A stretch of 64,000 bases of DNA from Macrocystis pyrifera (GCA_031763025.1 JASSKH010000002.1:1046929-1110928), one strand, 5' to 3'; positions 48,401-57,350 are shown, counted from the first letter of the stretch. Made by a program: numbers and translations. Notes: generated by a model from the sequence alone, not told the origin.

Positions 48401-49399
48401 CATGCGTGCAATGGCTTCCAACTTGGTCGGGGCGGGGTGTAGGCCGGTACTATCGATAATCATGCCAAGGAATTCTTGCGAGGAGGAGCCGAAAATACAC
48501 TTGGCAAAATTAACTGACAGACCCGCCGCTAACAGACGGTTGAGGACTAGAACGAGTGTGGCTAAGTGATCGTCCCAGGTGGCGCTCGCGATGAGAATGT
48601 CGTCGAGCCAGCTGAACACTCCTTCTAAACACCCCAAAGCGGACTTCACCCTCCGTGTGAACGCTGAAGGCAGAACTGTCAAACCAAAGCCAGCCCTAGT
48701 GAACTCATACAGCAGTCCATCTGCATCTCTGAACGCGGTTTTGTAGCGATCTTTTTCTGCAATCTCGATTTGGTGAAAACCGGAAGCGAGGTCCAGCTGA
48801 GTGAAGTACCGTTTGCCTTTCAACCCGTCGAAAATTGTCTGCATATCGCCAAGACCTCCACTATCGGAAACCAGGAGCTTGTTAAGTACCCGCCAATCAA
48901 TGCACAAGCGGAGGGTTCCGTCTTTCTTCCGCACACATAGGCACTGCGCTGCCCACGGGGACACTGAGGGACGAATGATTCCTCGGTCAAGCAACTTCTG
49001 GATCTCTGCTCTAATCATGCGCCGTTCTTCGGGGGAGAAACGTCGTTGTTTGGCCGCAAAAGGGGTGCATAGCTCATTGATCAAAGGAAGCTCAAGCTCA
49101 CCATCGATGCAGGCCGGCACTCGCTTGGGGTCGATGGGGAACAGGCCATCTTCGATGAAACCTGCCAGCACGTCCACGAGTTGTTGTTTCTGCAGGGATC
49201 CCAGTGTTCCTAGGTTGGCGTCGGTTGCCTGTACCTTGGGGACTGGTTCTGTCCTGACTTCACTCGAAACACACGTCGGGTCTGGGGCTTGCCGGGGGAG
49301 GGGCGGGTCAGCGGTGGAGGGCATCTCATCGAATAAAGACTCGAATCGTGCGGGGGGTCGCGGACGTTGAGGGCTACCAGTCGAGCTATCACACGGCAA
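45440..49399 (-). CDS. pol: Pol polyprotein: reverse transcriptase, RNase H, integrase, chromo-like tail
   Basis: Open for 1,319 codons; the first Met is arbitrary because the frame is probably entered by a frameshift. RT spans about residues 105-350, with motif A FTQLDLASGFHQ (D203) and the catalytic pair in WLDD (D266, D267). RNase H spans about 415-540: D422, E463, D488 and D531. A Ser/Pro-rich spacer follows. Integrase begins with H801/H806 and C836/C838 and carries the D-D-35-E triad D866, D925, E961. A GPW motif follows at 1112, and a chromodomain-like segment (about 1187-1238: WEYKGKSREGVESGWLTE) may steer insertion. It would act in the particle and then the nucleus: copying RNA to DNA, removing the RNA, and integrating. 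All catalytic residues are present. The C-terminal 35 residues recur in element B. Confidence 0.95.
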   Translation of the reverse strand: MPCDSSTGSPQRPRPPARFESLFDEMPSTADPPLPRQAPDPTCVSSEVRTEPVPKVQATDANLGTLGSLQKQQLVDVLAGFIEDGLFPIDPKRVPACIDGELELPLINELCTPFAAKQRRFSPEERRMIRAEIQKLLDRGIIRPSVSPWAAQCLCVRKKDGTLRLCIDWRVLNKLLVSDSGGLGDMQTIFDGLKGKRYFTQLDLASGFHQIEIAEKDRYKTAFRDADGLLYEFTRAGFGLTVLPSAFTRRVKSALGCLEGVFSWLDDILIASATWDDHLATLVLVLNRLLAAGLSVNFAKCIFGSSSQEFLGMIIDSTGLHPAPTKLEAIARMPRPQTVEELRTFLGLTGYLRQFVPNYSLTAAPLTNILRNKDFASKRARKSTIAWDLEEEQAFQSLRSTLASPTVLAFPDLDNTFELHTDASTIGAGAVLMQTIDGTPRVIAFASHRFSRTDARRGPTERECMGVLWAVDHFRPYLAGRQFTVVTDCSAITWLFRSRELCPKLHRWALRLTEYDMVLVWRAGVQHVLPDALSRLPHSQTPQADVDDSFPDDLTSKEPSEFVGPRGPSLDGVRLADVEAVGVDGTDGGDCPSYPPSEPSTHATNDARLLALQALPFATCAALETDPGTRRRSSRTRTPSVRLRPLNDIQLPPIEQLVDQEHDHSNTATPIESTPSSPPPTTAPTCRVHAGRDDLGEVLSAGGGEVPRSSETRHITEASAIHRAAQVLTNPESLARRQRADSHLGQVRESLCGSNGAGAGGVDTTGYGLDDDDVIRYADERGRKLPAIPESMVADVLALVHTLHGHAGVGATLALVRDHFHWPSVTRDTRQYVLSCGCRRRKRPNSRRLAMLPGRPLEPWDELQIDILKLDTPSLSGNKYVLLVVDRASKFPFGFPLATKQAVGVARILTELCLTFGVPRVIRCDGGKEFGAEVVTHLCRWLHAEIVFGPADHPRGQGAVERLGGWLQELLAELCRSWPERWDEYVSPAIWIKRTLPDVSLPSHMTPFELLFGRKPRTSLDSLVPLSEETGQSGGLDNFVERRKQNLREVRIALEKRHNQRVTARAHANATIARPSAGVLVEKGSLVLVRESESSRHRDNRGRKLQHDHYTGPWRVTEVVRAGISVQVTMRGRKQRTRTVSVADVKPFHVRPLTLRHSLADEFAQYAWGPDFKMPSHGIDSATFDSIVSCRGSISPSGTARWEYKGKSREGVESGWLTESEMLKSFTPLQLDGFIALWHLYNQQSTSDTAPVSVKPRAPLSRREALTRFPIGFTIWKDFGGGLRLQGQVYDYRDRYWRVRYSDQNWEELTRREMEQLKS

Positions 49400-49947
49400 C
49401 CCTCTACCACTGTTGTCTCTTTACTGCGGTTCACCAGTTTGACGTATACTGGGGACCCCTGCAACCACCACAGCGCCGCTCTAGCGACCCCCACCAACGC
49501 TCCCTTTTCTAGATCAAACCGTTCGGTGGGAAGCATCAGGACCAGCTGTGGGTCCTGCGGTTGGGGACCTACTGCTGCTGCTTCCACTGCTACGTTGGTA
49601 AACCCCTCGACGGCGGTGGCCTCGGCGACCTGTCTAACCTCCCACTCCAAGGTGCTCTCGTCCTCCCACGCGATGTCATGATAACTGGGGCGAACAGTGG
49701 GTGAGGCGACTGAGGTAGGTGTGTGCAGCGGCGGCGAGAGCTTGGGAGTAGCAGTTAGCGCAAAAAACTGATCTCGTGTTGTGCCGAAGGGACTCTGTGG
49801 GCTTGGGGTGTCGGCAACAGACGTGCGAAACGGTACCCAAGGTGCCGAGGGTACAGGCCTAAACCCTCTGTCTGGACTGAACTCCAAAGTACTGCGGTTG
49901 GCTCTGAAAAAATCTGCGCCTCTGATCTCGTAGTCGGGAGCGAACGG
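49210..49947 (-). CDS. Protease C-terminal part and PR-RT connector, different frame from pol
   Basis: The frame starts with YEIRGADFFRANRSTLEFSP, which resembles the ILGxDFLxxxxxxxDF end of retropepsins, and continues to the LVNRSKETTVVEGCRVIARL connector typical before RT. It needs a -1 shift near the C6 run (about 49,356-49,361, GACCCCCCG) to continue into the pol frame. The catalytic DTG/DSG of the protease is not upstream of it. This looks like the joined remainder of a larger gag-pro region. Confidence 0.65.
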   Translation of the reverse strand, partial: PFAPDYEIRGADFFRANRSTLEFSPDRGFRPVPSAPWVPFRTSVADTPSPQSPFGTTRDQFFALTATPKLSPPLHTPTSVASPTVRPSYHDIAWEDESTLEWEVRQVAEATAVEGFTNVAVEAAAVGPQPQDPQLVLMLPTERFDLEKGALVGVARAALWWLQGSPVYVKLVNRSKETTVVEGCRVIARLVALNVRDPPHDSSLYSMRCPPPLTRPSPGKPQTRRVFRVKSGQNQSPRYRQPTPT

Positions 49948-50009
49948 GCAAGACGGCGGCGGCGGTGGCGGCGGCGGCTACTCTTCGCACGGCGGCGGTC
50001 AGTTTCTGA

Positions 50010-50057
<48 letters not shown>

Positions 50058-50186
50058 GCTGCTGCGGGAGCTGTCCGTTGAACTAGAACGGGTGCTGCGG
50101 CGACCCTCGCGGGAGCGGTACCCGCGCTGAAACGGGTCTCCTGGGCCGTCTGCGCCCTGGCCGATCTGCCCGTGGGGCGCAGACAT
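49755..50186 (-). CDS. Short gag-like frame, Ser/Arg-rich
   Basis: Starts MSAPHGQIGQGADGPGDPFQ just after a CAG that could be a splice acceptor. It has a run of about 17 Ser encoded by AGC repeats and then an Arg-rich stretch (RRRHRRRR). It lies in a different frame from the protease tail, which begins about 80 codons later. No capsid or CCHC knuckle is seen. It may be the N-terminus of gag left after an internal deletion. Confidence 0.5.
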
Positions 50187-50329
50187 CCCTGGACGGAAAA
50201 ATAAATGAATAAATAAAAACAAAGAAAGGACGAAAAAGAAACAAAGATTAGGAGAAGAAGAGAAAAGATCAAACAACAACCAACCGGACACACGGAGAGC
50301 AGACAAAGGAAAAAATAAATAAATAAAAA

Positions 50330-50470
50330 AATATGTATATATAAATATATATATATATATATATAGCAGAGGAAAGAGAAGAGAAAAAAAAAAAAAAATC
50401 GGAAGAGAAGCAAGAAAAGAAGAACATAGAACAAAATAAAAGGGAAGGAAAACATACAGGGAGATATTAA
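50330..50470. other. AT and purine low-complexity leader
   Basis: An AT dinucleotide tract (50,337-50,364) followed by an A/G-rich stretch of GAAGAGAAAAAA type. On the minus strand this is pyrimidine-rich, upstream of the putative CAG acceptor before the gag-like start. Confidence 0.6.
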
Positions 50471-50574
50471 ATTAGTATTACGCGAGCGGGGCACAACCGT
50501 CACGACATCTCACAGCGCGAGAACAAGCGTGGTAAAAATGATGGAAACTGAGCGTATCGGGGTAAATGTATATT

Positions 50575-51208
50575 CTAAATATCGGTGCCGCCACCTGGAA
50601 AGGCACATACCTAGAGGGACCTGGTTGTCGTCTCCCTCCCGCATGGGAGACAACAACAACGGCCCCACCAGGTACAGACCCCTCCCACTCAATTCAGATA
50701 TCTAATTATCGGTGCCGCCACCTGGAAAGGCACAGACCTAGAGGGACCTGGTTGTCGTCTCCCTCCCGCATGGGAGACAACAACAACGGCCCCACCAGGT
50801 ACAGACCCCTCCCACTCAATTCAGATATCTAATTATCGGTGCCGCCACCTGGAAAGGCACAGACCTAGAGGGACCTGGTTGTCGTCTCCCTCCCGCATGG
50901 GAGACAACAACAACGGCCCCACCAGGTGCAGACCCCTCCCACTCAATTCAGGTATCTAATTATCGGTACCGCCACCTGGAAAGGCACACACCTAGAGGGA
51001 CCTGGTTGTCGTCTCCCTCCCGCATGGGAGACAACAACAACGGCCCCACCAGGTGCAGACCCCTCCCACTCAATTCAGGTATCTAATTATCGGTACCGCC
51101 ACCTGGAAAGGCACAGACCTAGAGGGACCTGGTTGTCGTCTCCCTCACGCATGGGAGACAACAACTACGGCCCCACCAGGCACAGACCCCTCCCACTCAA
51201 TTCAGAAC
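50575..51208 (-). repeat. 127-bp tandem repeat (5 units) with stem-loop in element A leader
   Basis: Units are spaced exactly 127 bases (50,584, 50,711, 50,838, 50,965 and 51,092). On the minus strand each has GTTGTTGTCTCCC, loop ATGCGGGA, GGGAGACGACAAC, a 13-base stem with one G-U wobble. The same architecture recurs in B with a 161-base period. Confidence 0.92.
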
Positions 51209-51789
51209 TGAGTGCCTACGCCGCCTGTCGCAGCACAGCGGTAGTGGCAGCAGAACGAGCTGCCCCCGGAAGAGACCACAGTAAAGTATTTGAGGCGGCG
51301 GGGCAGGAAGTGACCAGCGGCCGATGATAGTACTGTAGTAGGTACCAGCAAGTTGTCTAGGACAGGCATCGACACGTCGGCACAGTTAGTTCAGCATTGA
51401 TTGAGCCAAAAAAAAAACAAAAAAAAACAAACAAACAAACAAACAAAAACGGTGACGTGTACAGGACCTACCCTGGTAGGTGCTATTTTTGTCCACCCGT
51501 ACCAGCTATACGTTATACTTCTTCAAAGTAGTGATGCCACTAACTGCTGTTCATGTACCCCTATTCGAATGTACACAGATATACAATTAAACTAACAAAA
51601 TCAGTTGAACTCACAGGTGGTATATTTTACTCGTAATACTGTCACATAAAGCACCAAAAACAACAACCAAAAACAAAACAAAAACACAACACAACAAACA
51701 AAAGCAAAAACAACACGAAAATAACACATGAGGGATCGGAAATCAAGGACGGATACGGCAGCAGTGGTGGAAACCAGGTACATTCCACA

Positions 51790-52245
51790 TTGCAAAGCAC
51801 ACGCAAACAGGCCCTAAAAAAAAGAAAACACCAACAGCAGCCCTGTCACAGCTATGTGATCGAAGATTTCGTCGAGTACTTCAGTAGGTACACCATGCCG
51901 GATACAGTAGTGGAAACACGGTGCACAGCAGTGTACGTCAATAAGCGAATTAAAAATAAAGGCACCCCAGGTATACTCGTCCAGGAAAACGCGCGTGGGC
52001 ACATGGTGTATGACAACACTCTGACAGGCGCACAAAACGATCAGGCAAACAGCTCAGTCAAGCCGCATGGTACATCAGAACAGCACCACGGAGGGTTTAG
52101 CCTCTGGATTATCGCTGACCGCGGTGCGTACAACACCGCAGCCAGAGTCCCGTACAGCGATGACAACGGCGTGGGGTACACGGCGACAGCAGCAGACACA
52201 ACGCGCACGGGGCAACCGAAAACGGCCTGGGAGTCACTAAAGTGA
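51790..52245 (+). CDS. Antisense 151-codon open frame in element A leader
   Basis: Runs opposite to the element. The composition is mixed and polar (YVIEDFVEYFSRYTMPDTVV, FSLWIIADRGAYNTAARV). No family was recognised. The corresponding part of B has no clear equivalent. It could be a captured fragment or chance. Confidence 0.22.
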   Translation: MQSTRKQALKKRKHQQQPCHSYVIEDFVEYFSRYTMPDTVVETRCTAVYVNKRIKNKGTPGILVQENARGHMVYDNTLTGAQNDQANSSVKPHGTSEQHHGGFSLWIIADRGAYNTAARVPYSDDNGVGYTATAADTTRTGQPKTAWESLK

Positions 52246-52895
52246 GCACACCCGGCCGCGCGCTGCGCAAACCACACATCACATCACGTCGGACTTCTGC
52301 TTTTCATTCATTTTTCTCGCTGCCGGTGGAAAGAGGGGGCGGGGGCCTAACGAGTGTGCTGCAACTTTTTGGACTCCCACCTGAGCCACAAGGCAAGCAC
52401 AAGAAAAAAAAAGCAAGCGGAACTGGAGGGCGATGGCGTGAGAGCGGAGAGATTGACACACTCCAGGAGCCCCGTGTGCTCCTGGGTGTGCCTTCCACCC
52501 AAAATCGAAATTTATCCGGAGAGAAAAAAAAAAAAAAAAAACTCAGCCGTCCGGTGCCCCTGCAGGACACCAGCATGGCCATCAGTATGGGAACAGTACG
52601 GTTGCCCGGCGGAGGCAACCCAGACATGGGTGGCTACATGAAGAAGGAGTATGCCATCGCATCGTCAACTTACAGCTCGCGCCAAGGGCACTTGCGCGCG
52701 AGAGCAGGAGAATAGAGGTGGCGTGAGACACCAGGCGCGCGCGGGCAAAGAAGCAAACAACAAGAAAACAAACAAAACAAAACAACACAACAAAAACTAC
52801 AGCACTCAGGGGCAAGACCGAGGGTCTCGTGGGAACAACAAAAGACGAGCACCGACAGAGTGGCGTAGAACGATTCCTAGTACGTGCAAGCGCGT

Positions 52896-52913
52896 GTCTC
52901 GGATTGGACACCA
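52896..52913 (-). other. Primer binding site of element A
   Basis: TGGTGTCCAATCCGAGAC on the minus strand, directly inside the 5' LTR and identical to the PBS of B. Confidence 0.82.
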
Positions 52914-53378
52914 TGATGCGGTTCGTGAGTCTACAAGCCACGGGATTTAGGGTCAGGACTATGTGATGCGACCTATTCAGGGATTATCCCTGAGGCACTA
53001 CCCTGAATGGTTACCGTTTACAGTATGTATAGGATTGAACAGAGGACCGCACCATTCCGGCACGATGCACAACCAACTAGGTCCATAATCCTACCAATCT
53101 CACGTTTGTTGAAGACTCAACCGAGTCGAGAGGTGCGCTTCACGTACCCCCGAAGGACGGGAAGGGTTTCCGGTCTTAGGGAGTAGGTCTCCCAGTTCTG
53201 TAGATGGTAGAATGATTGCTTTATGCCACAGGTCGAGAGCAAAGACCACAAGTGGCAAGATGGATTGGTCCAAAAGGGAAACCATCCACAAATTGGGGGG
53301 GGGCCGTAAATGACGCGGCCCCTACCGATACAAAAATGCATGCCGTCGTAACTCCTGAAACGGTCCTGAACCGTAACA
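52914..53378 (-). repeat. 5' LTR of element A
   Basis: 465 bases, identical by eye to the 3' LTR. CATA follows on the outside at 53,379-53,382. Confidence 0.93.
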
Positions 53379-53382
53379 CATA

Positions 53383-54258
53383 CGCCAGCAACCAAAATAC
53401 ACCATAAAGAGAAGCGGAAACCAAGCCGAAAAAGAAAAAGAAAAAGAAAATGAGAAGAATCCCAAATAAATAAATAAAATGGGAAGCCAAAGCTCAGACA
53501 CATACTTACCCCGAGCATGAGCCAAAAGGGACGTGGAAGGGGGAAGAAACGAGAAGGAAAAAGGGAACTATAATATGCATCCCGGTGAACACTTAACTAA
53601 GTAAAAAGAGAAATAATGAGTGGGCCCAAAACACGCTCGTCACCCACGCACTATGTAGTACTTCTTTCATAAGGATAAGAAGGGGAAAATATAGGAAAAA
53701 GTTAATTCATGGAAAAAAAAAAATCAAAGCACCAAGCCAATACATACCGAACGGCCGCAGCAGTTGGCGGTACGAGTAGCAAAGAAAAGTCCAACCTATT
53801 AGTCGGCCTGGTACCTTGCTACCCTATCTGCGGTATATGCATAGGTCCGAGGGAAATTTCTGCAGTACCATGATGTGTAATGGGTGATGTGAAAAATCGT
53901 CATCATGACATCAAAACGAGTACTTGTAGAAAATACTACTGCTGTATTAAAAATATTTCGTGATTTGTTTGGCGAGGAGGCGCCTCAACAAAACCCAAAC
54001 ATCACCTCGTGTACTGCTTCATAGATAGGGGTAAGGTTGGATAACTACAGGATCTAATATTGTACACTATTAATAGTACAGCAGTACTAACTAGCTGTCT
54101 GTGCTGTTGTGCTGCTGCTTCGCGTGTGATGGTACATATTCTATCTGGCATACATGACCCATAACCCTATTGATTTTATTTTATTTATATTTTTATTCTC
54201 CTTGGAGATCTGGGTAATCCTATTGATAGGATACGCGAGGACAATGATTACCTACTAT
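53383..54258. other. Gene-free stretch with a partial R2 repeat
   Basis: Purine-rich around 53,400-53,600. A partial R2 copy lies at 53,752-53,835 (GCCGCAGCAGTTGGCGGTAC, GGTACCTTGCTACCC). Nothing else recognised. Confidence 0.55.
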
Positions 54259-54361
54259 TACGGGGGTCCATAATTAATAGGACCTATGGTGTAGATAACA
54301 ACCTATATATTTACCAATTTTTATAAACAATATTTGGTCCTATTTACTATGGTCCCCCGTA
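54259..54361. mobile_element. TACGGGGG MITE, copy 10
   Basis: One of the best preserved copies: TACGGGGGTCCATAATTAAT and ATTTACTATGGTCCCCCGTA, flanked by TAT and ATA. No partner in the left arm. Confidence 0.88.
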
Positions 54362-54764
54362 ATACATCTTCGGGCATGGAGGTTGCCAATCAGACCTGTA
54401 TACACGATATCGTTGTATTATTTTTGATTCGTATTTTTTCTCCGATGTTCGGTACTGCTACCAGGGATAGATGGGTGAGTGAGTGGTCAATTCTCCGTCC
54501 ACCTGTTTCGATATTTTTCTTCCTCATTTTCTCTCTGGTGTTCTGATATTCTCGATTTTTTGCGGATATTTTTTTCATTGTCATCGCACATAGGATTCAG
54601 CGTTCATACTGATAGGCGACATTTATTTGTGGAATGATGCTATCTCACGCTGTCTCACTTTTCGCTAATCCTTTTTTTCGGAAGAAACGGGCCCTAAAAG
54701 TATGTGTACTCACTCGGTGATAAAAAAAACACCCTGGACAATTACTATTTCAATAGTCTATTGT

Positions 54765-55470
54765 GTCTACAATTGATTCAGGAGGATGTGTGTTAATTGG
54801 ATTTGTCTTGACAATTGTTTTTGGTGACTGTCTATTAATTGAAATTGTCAATACAATTGATTTCGGCGATTGCCCATTAATTGAAATTGGCCAGGCAATT
54901 GTTTTCGGCGATTGCCCATTAATTGGAATTGTCCAGGCAATTGATTTCGAATACCATCTACTAGTTGGAATTGCGTGAGCAATAGGTTTCGAGTGTTGTC
55001 TATGAATTGGAATAGTCCAAACAATTGGTTGTGGAGACTGCCAATTAATTGGAATTATTCAGCAAATTGATTTCGGGCGCTATCCAATAATTGGAAATGT
55101 CCAGACAGTTGATTTCGGGTGTTGTCCACTAACTGAAATTGTTCAGACAATTGATTTCGGGAGCTGTCTATTAATTGGATTTGTCTGGACAATTTCAATG
55201 AATAGACGGTATCTTAAAGCAGTTGCCCCGACAAGTCCAATTCACGTAAATCACCCGATATCAATCGTTCAATCAATTCCAATTAATAGACAGCCTGTGA
55301 AATCATTTGCCTGCACAATTTCAATTGATAGGCAGCCTCCGAGCTCATTTGTCTGGACAATTCCAGTTATTGAAAAGCACCAAACATCAATTGTTCAGAC
55401 AATTCCAATTTATGGACAATCTCTGAAATCAATTGTCAGGGCAACTTCAATTGATAGAGTCTCCAAAATT
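54765..55470. repeat. 42-bp minisatellite that inverts at about 55,195
   Basis: Units like AATTGATTTCGGCGATTGCC CATTAATTGG AATTGTCCAGGC occupy 54,765-55,195 (about ten units). From 55,195 to 55,470 the units run in the opposite orientation (about six, with GACAATTCCAATTAATAGAC). The two halves can pair as a long imperfect hairpin. The 42-base period keeps a 14-residue peptide repeat open on each side, which is a consequence of the period. Confidence 0.88.
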
Positions 55471-55657
55471 ATATGTATAAATAGCCACAAACCATCGTAC
55501 CCCCCCCCCCCCGCAGGGGATCTGGCAGACACTTGAAAAGGAGCTAGAAAAAAAAAGGAAAAAGAAGAAAGCACCACTAGTCGTCAACAGGGTAATAAGA
55601 CTAAGAACTAAGAACCAAGGGAAAAATAACAGGCAAACCAAACAAAGCACAAGGCAT

Positions 55658-55855
55658 GCTCCAGGTAGCGGCAGCAGTTTATGGTACGAGTACGTAGCAC
55701 AGCCAGGGTCTCCCTGCTGGCCCGCCTGGTACCTTGCTACCCCTGTCAGCCACCTTCGTCCAGCGTTCGTCAACTATGCCCGGCCCCTCGGCGTCAGATA
55801 ATACGAAACAAGCAAAGCAGGCTCGTCATCCACCCACGCCACACGACTCCTTCAA
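55658..55855 (+). repeat. Dispersed repeat R2
   Basis: GCGGCAGCAGTTTATGGTAC, CAGGGTCTCCCTGCTGGCCC and GCTCGTCATCCACCCACGCC in order. A run of 12-13 C lies upstream at about 55,501. Confidence 0.72.
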
Positions 55856-55974
55856 TAAGATTTATCAATCGGAGAAAGGAAGAGAAAGAAAAGATAATGA
55901 AAATGAAGAACATAAAATGAAACAATAATAAACAAAAACAACAGGAAGACAAAGGAAGACCACGTTCGAACCAG

Positions 55975-56080
55975 CTGCACCAGTTGGTGGTACGAGTAGT
56001 ATAGGCATGTTCTACTTCTTAGTCTGCCCGGTACCTGGCTACCCTATCTGCCATCTCCTTCCTACTTTCGTCCACTGCAG
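55975..56080 (+). repeat. Dispersed repeat R2, partial
   Basis: First part only: AGTTGGTGGTACGAGTAGTA, TAGTCTGCCCGGTACC, CCATCTCCTTCCTACTTTCG. The TCTGCCATCTCCTTC version resembles 20,890-20,930. Confidence 0.65.
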
Positions 56081-56510
56081 TTTCCCTTCTACTCCTCTTC
56101 CCCCCCCTCTCCGCATTCCCTTGGTCGGGTTTTCTGCTACTCCTCTTGTTGCCCCTCCTCCCCCCATTCCCTTGGACACCACCCACGGCGGTTGCGCGGC
56201 GCTGCCTACTCAGCTTAGCCTCAGCCTCGTGCCACCTCCACATGAACGGTTCGGCTGCTTCCAGGATCCCCCGGTACCACTTCCCCGCCTTTTTTGCAGC
56301 AGTGGGCCACAGTGCGGTCTCAACTCCAAACACCAAGGGAGCAAGTTCCGTTGACCCTTCGGTGGCTCGGAACTCCCAAAGGTCTTCGACTATGCATCTA
56401 TGCCAAGTCTCAACCTGTCCGCCAGGTCTCGGGTTCTCCCCACCAGCAATCGTCCCGAACATTGAAAGACTACGAACTATCCTGGAGACCACGTTATCAT
56501 GTATTTGCAA
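56019..56510 (-). CDS. Unidentified 163-codon open frame
   Basis: The middle reads like protein: WHRCIVEDLWEFRATEGSTE, LVFGVETALWPTAAKKAGKW, YRGILEAAEPFMWRWHEAEA. It has many Trp and a basic, Gly/Arg-rich C-terminus. No family recognised. The 5' end lies in the palindrome arm edge (to 56,475) and the rest in the insertion. No intron signals were judged. It could be an exon of a transposon gene. Confidence 0.4.
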   Translation of the reverse strand: MQIHDNVVSRIVRSLSMFGTIAGGENPRPGGQVETWHRCIVEDLWEFRATEGSTELAPLVFGVETALWPTAAKKAGKWYRGILEAAEPFMWRWHEAEAKLSRQRRATAVGGVQGNGGRRGNKRSSRKPDQGNAERGGKRSRRETAVDESRKEMADRVARYRAD

Positions 56511-56759
56511 TCACAAGTGATCATTGTTTGGCCATTGTGGACGAAAGTATGAAGGAGACGGCAGAAAGGACAGCAAGGCCAGAGGCCGACTATCACCAAT
56601 AAATGGGACATGTCTGTGTCGCTCGTGCTGCCAACGGCTGCTTCTTCTTTGTTTTTGTTTTTTTTTTTGTCACGGTTCGACGCTCCGTGTTGTTCTTATT
56701 GCTGCCTTTTAGTTGTTCTTGCGTCCTGGCCTTGTGACAGGGGTCTTGTACTGTAGCGT

Positions 56760-56945
56760 GGGTGGATGACGACCCTGCTTTGCGTGTTTCGTATTGTCTG
56801 AGGCATCCTCGCCAGGGGTGGGGGAATGTTGACGAAAGCACGACGGAGACGGCAGACAGGGTATACAAAAGTACCAGACCGGCCAGAAGGTAAAACCTGT
56901 TTATTCCATTCGTACCCAAAAACTGCTGCGGCTGCCTAGAGGGTG
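56760..56945 (-). repeat. Dispersed repeat R2, right arm
   Basis: Inverted partner of 20,525-20,725, with GGGTGGATGACGACCCTGCT and GGCAGACAGGGTATAC. Confidence 0.75.
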
Positions 56946-56999
56946 TTTGATTTTTGTGCTTCGATTTGCCGGTTATTTCCGTTGATTCTTGGTCTTACT

Positions 57000-57350
57000 T
57001 TGACTATATGTAATCGTATTTTTGCATCTTGAGCTTGTCATGTATTGTCTGACACATCCCCTGTGCTCTCCTCTTTCCTTTTTCCTTTCGATTCGTTTCT
57101 TTTGTTTACTTTGTTTTGCCTCTTTCATAGAAGATGTTTGTTCGTCATGCCTGTTGTATCCAGTACACGACAACATGACATTGCATTGTCTACTCTGCTC
57201 ATTACTGCACAATTGTAATGTGTTTTTTTGTGGCTTAGTTTTGTGACCACATAGATTGTACCAGTATCTCTGTAGGATGGAGGAATCGACACGGACGCTG
57301 GTTGTGCCGGGTGTCGACGCGTGGAAGGAATGGTTCAACATGAAGAACAC
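57000..57350 (+). repeat. Dispersed repeat R1, right arm
   Basis: Partner of 20,130-20,470. T-rich tract, then GTGGCTTAGTTTTGTGACCA, TAGGATGGAGGAATCGACAC and TGTGCCGGGTGTCGACGCG. Confidence 0.75.

Larger units (their letters stand above)
44001..53382 (-). mobile_element. LTR retrotransposon A (Ty3/gypsy type), 9.4 kb
   Basis: Two LTRs of 465 bases that look identical bound the element, and CATA is present on both outer sides as a 4-base target duplication. The order on the minus strand is 5' LTR (52,914-53,378), PBS, a 2.7-kb leader with stem-loop repeats, a short Ser/Arg-rich gag-like frame, the tail of a protease, RT, RNase H, integrase, chromo-like tail, PPT and 3' LTR (44,005-44,469). 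RT before integrase defines Ty3/gypsy. Capsid, zinc knuckle and the protease active site are not visible, so autonomy is doubtful. The LTR identity says the insertion is recent. It lies in the 12.7-kb insertion of the right palindrome arm. Confidence 0.95.
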
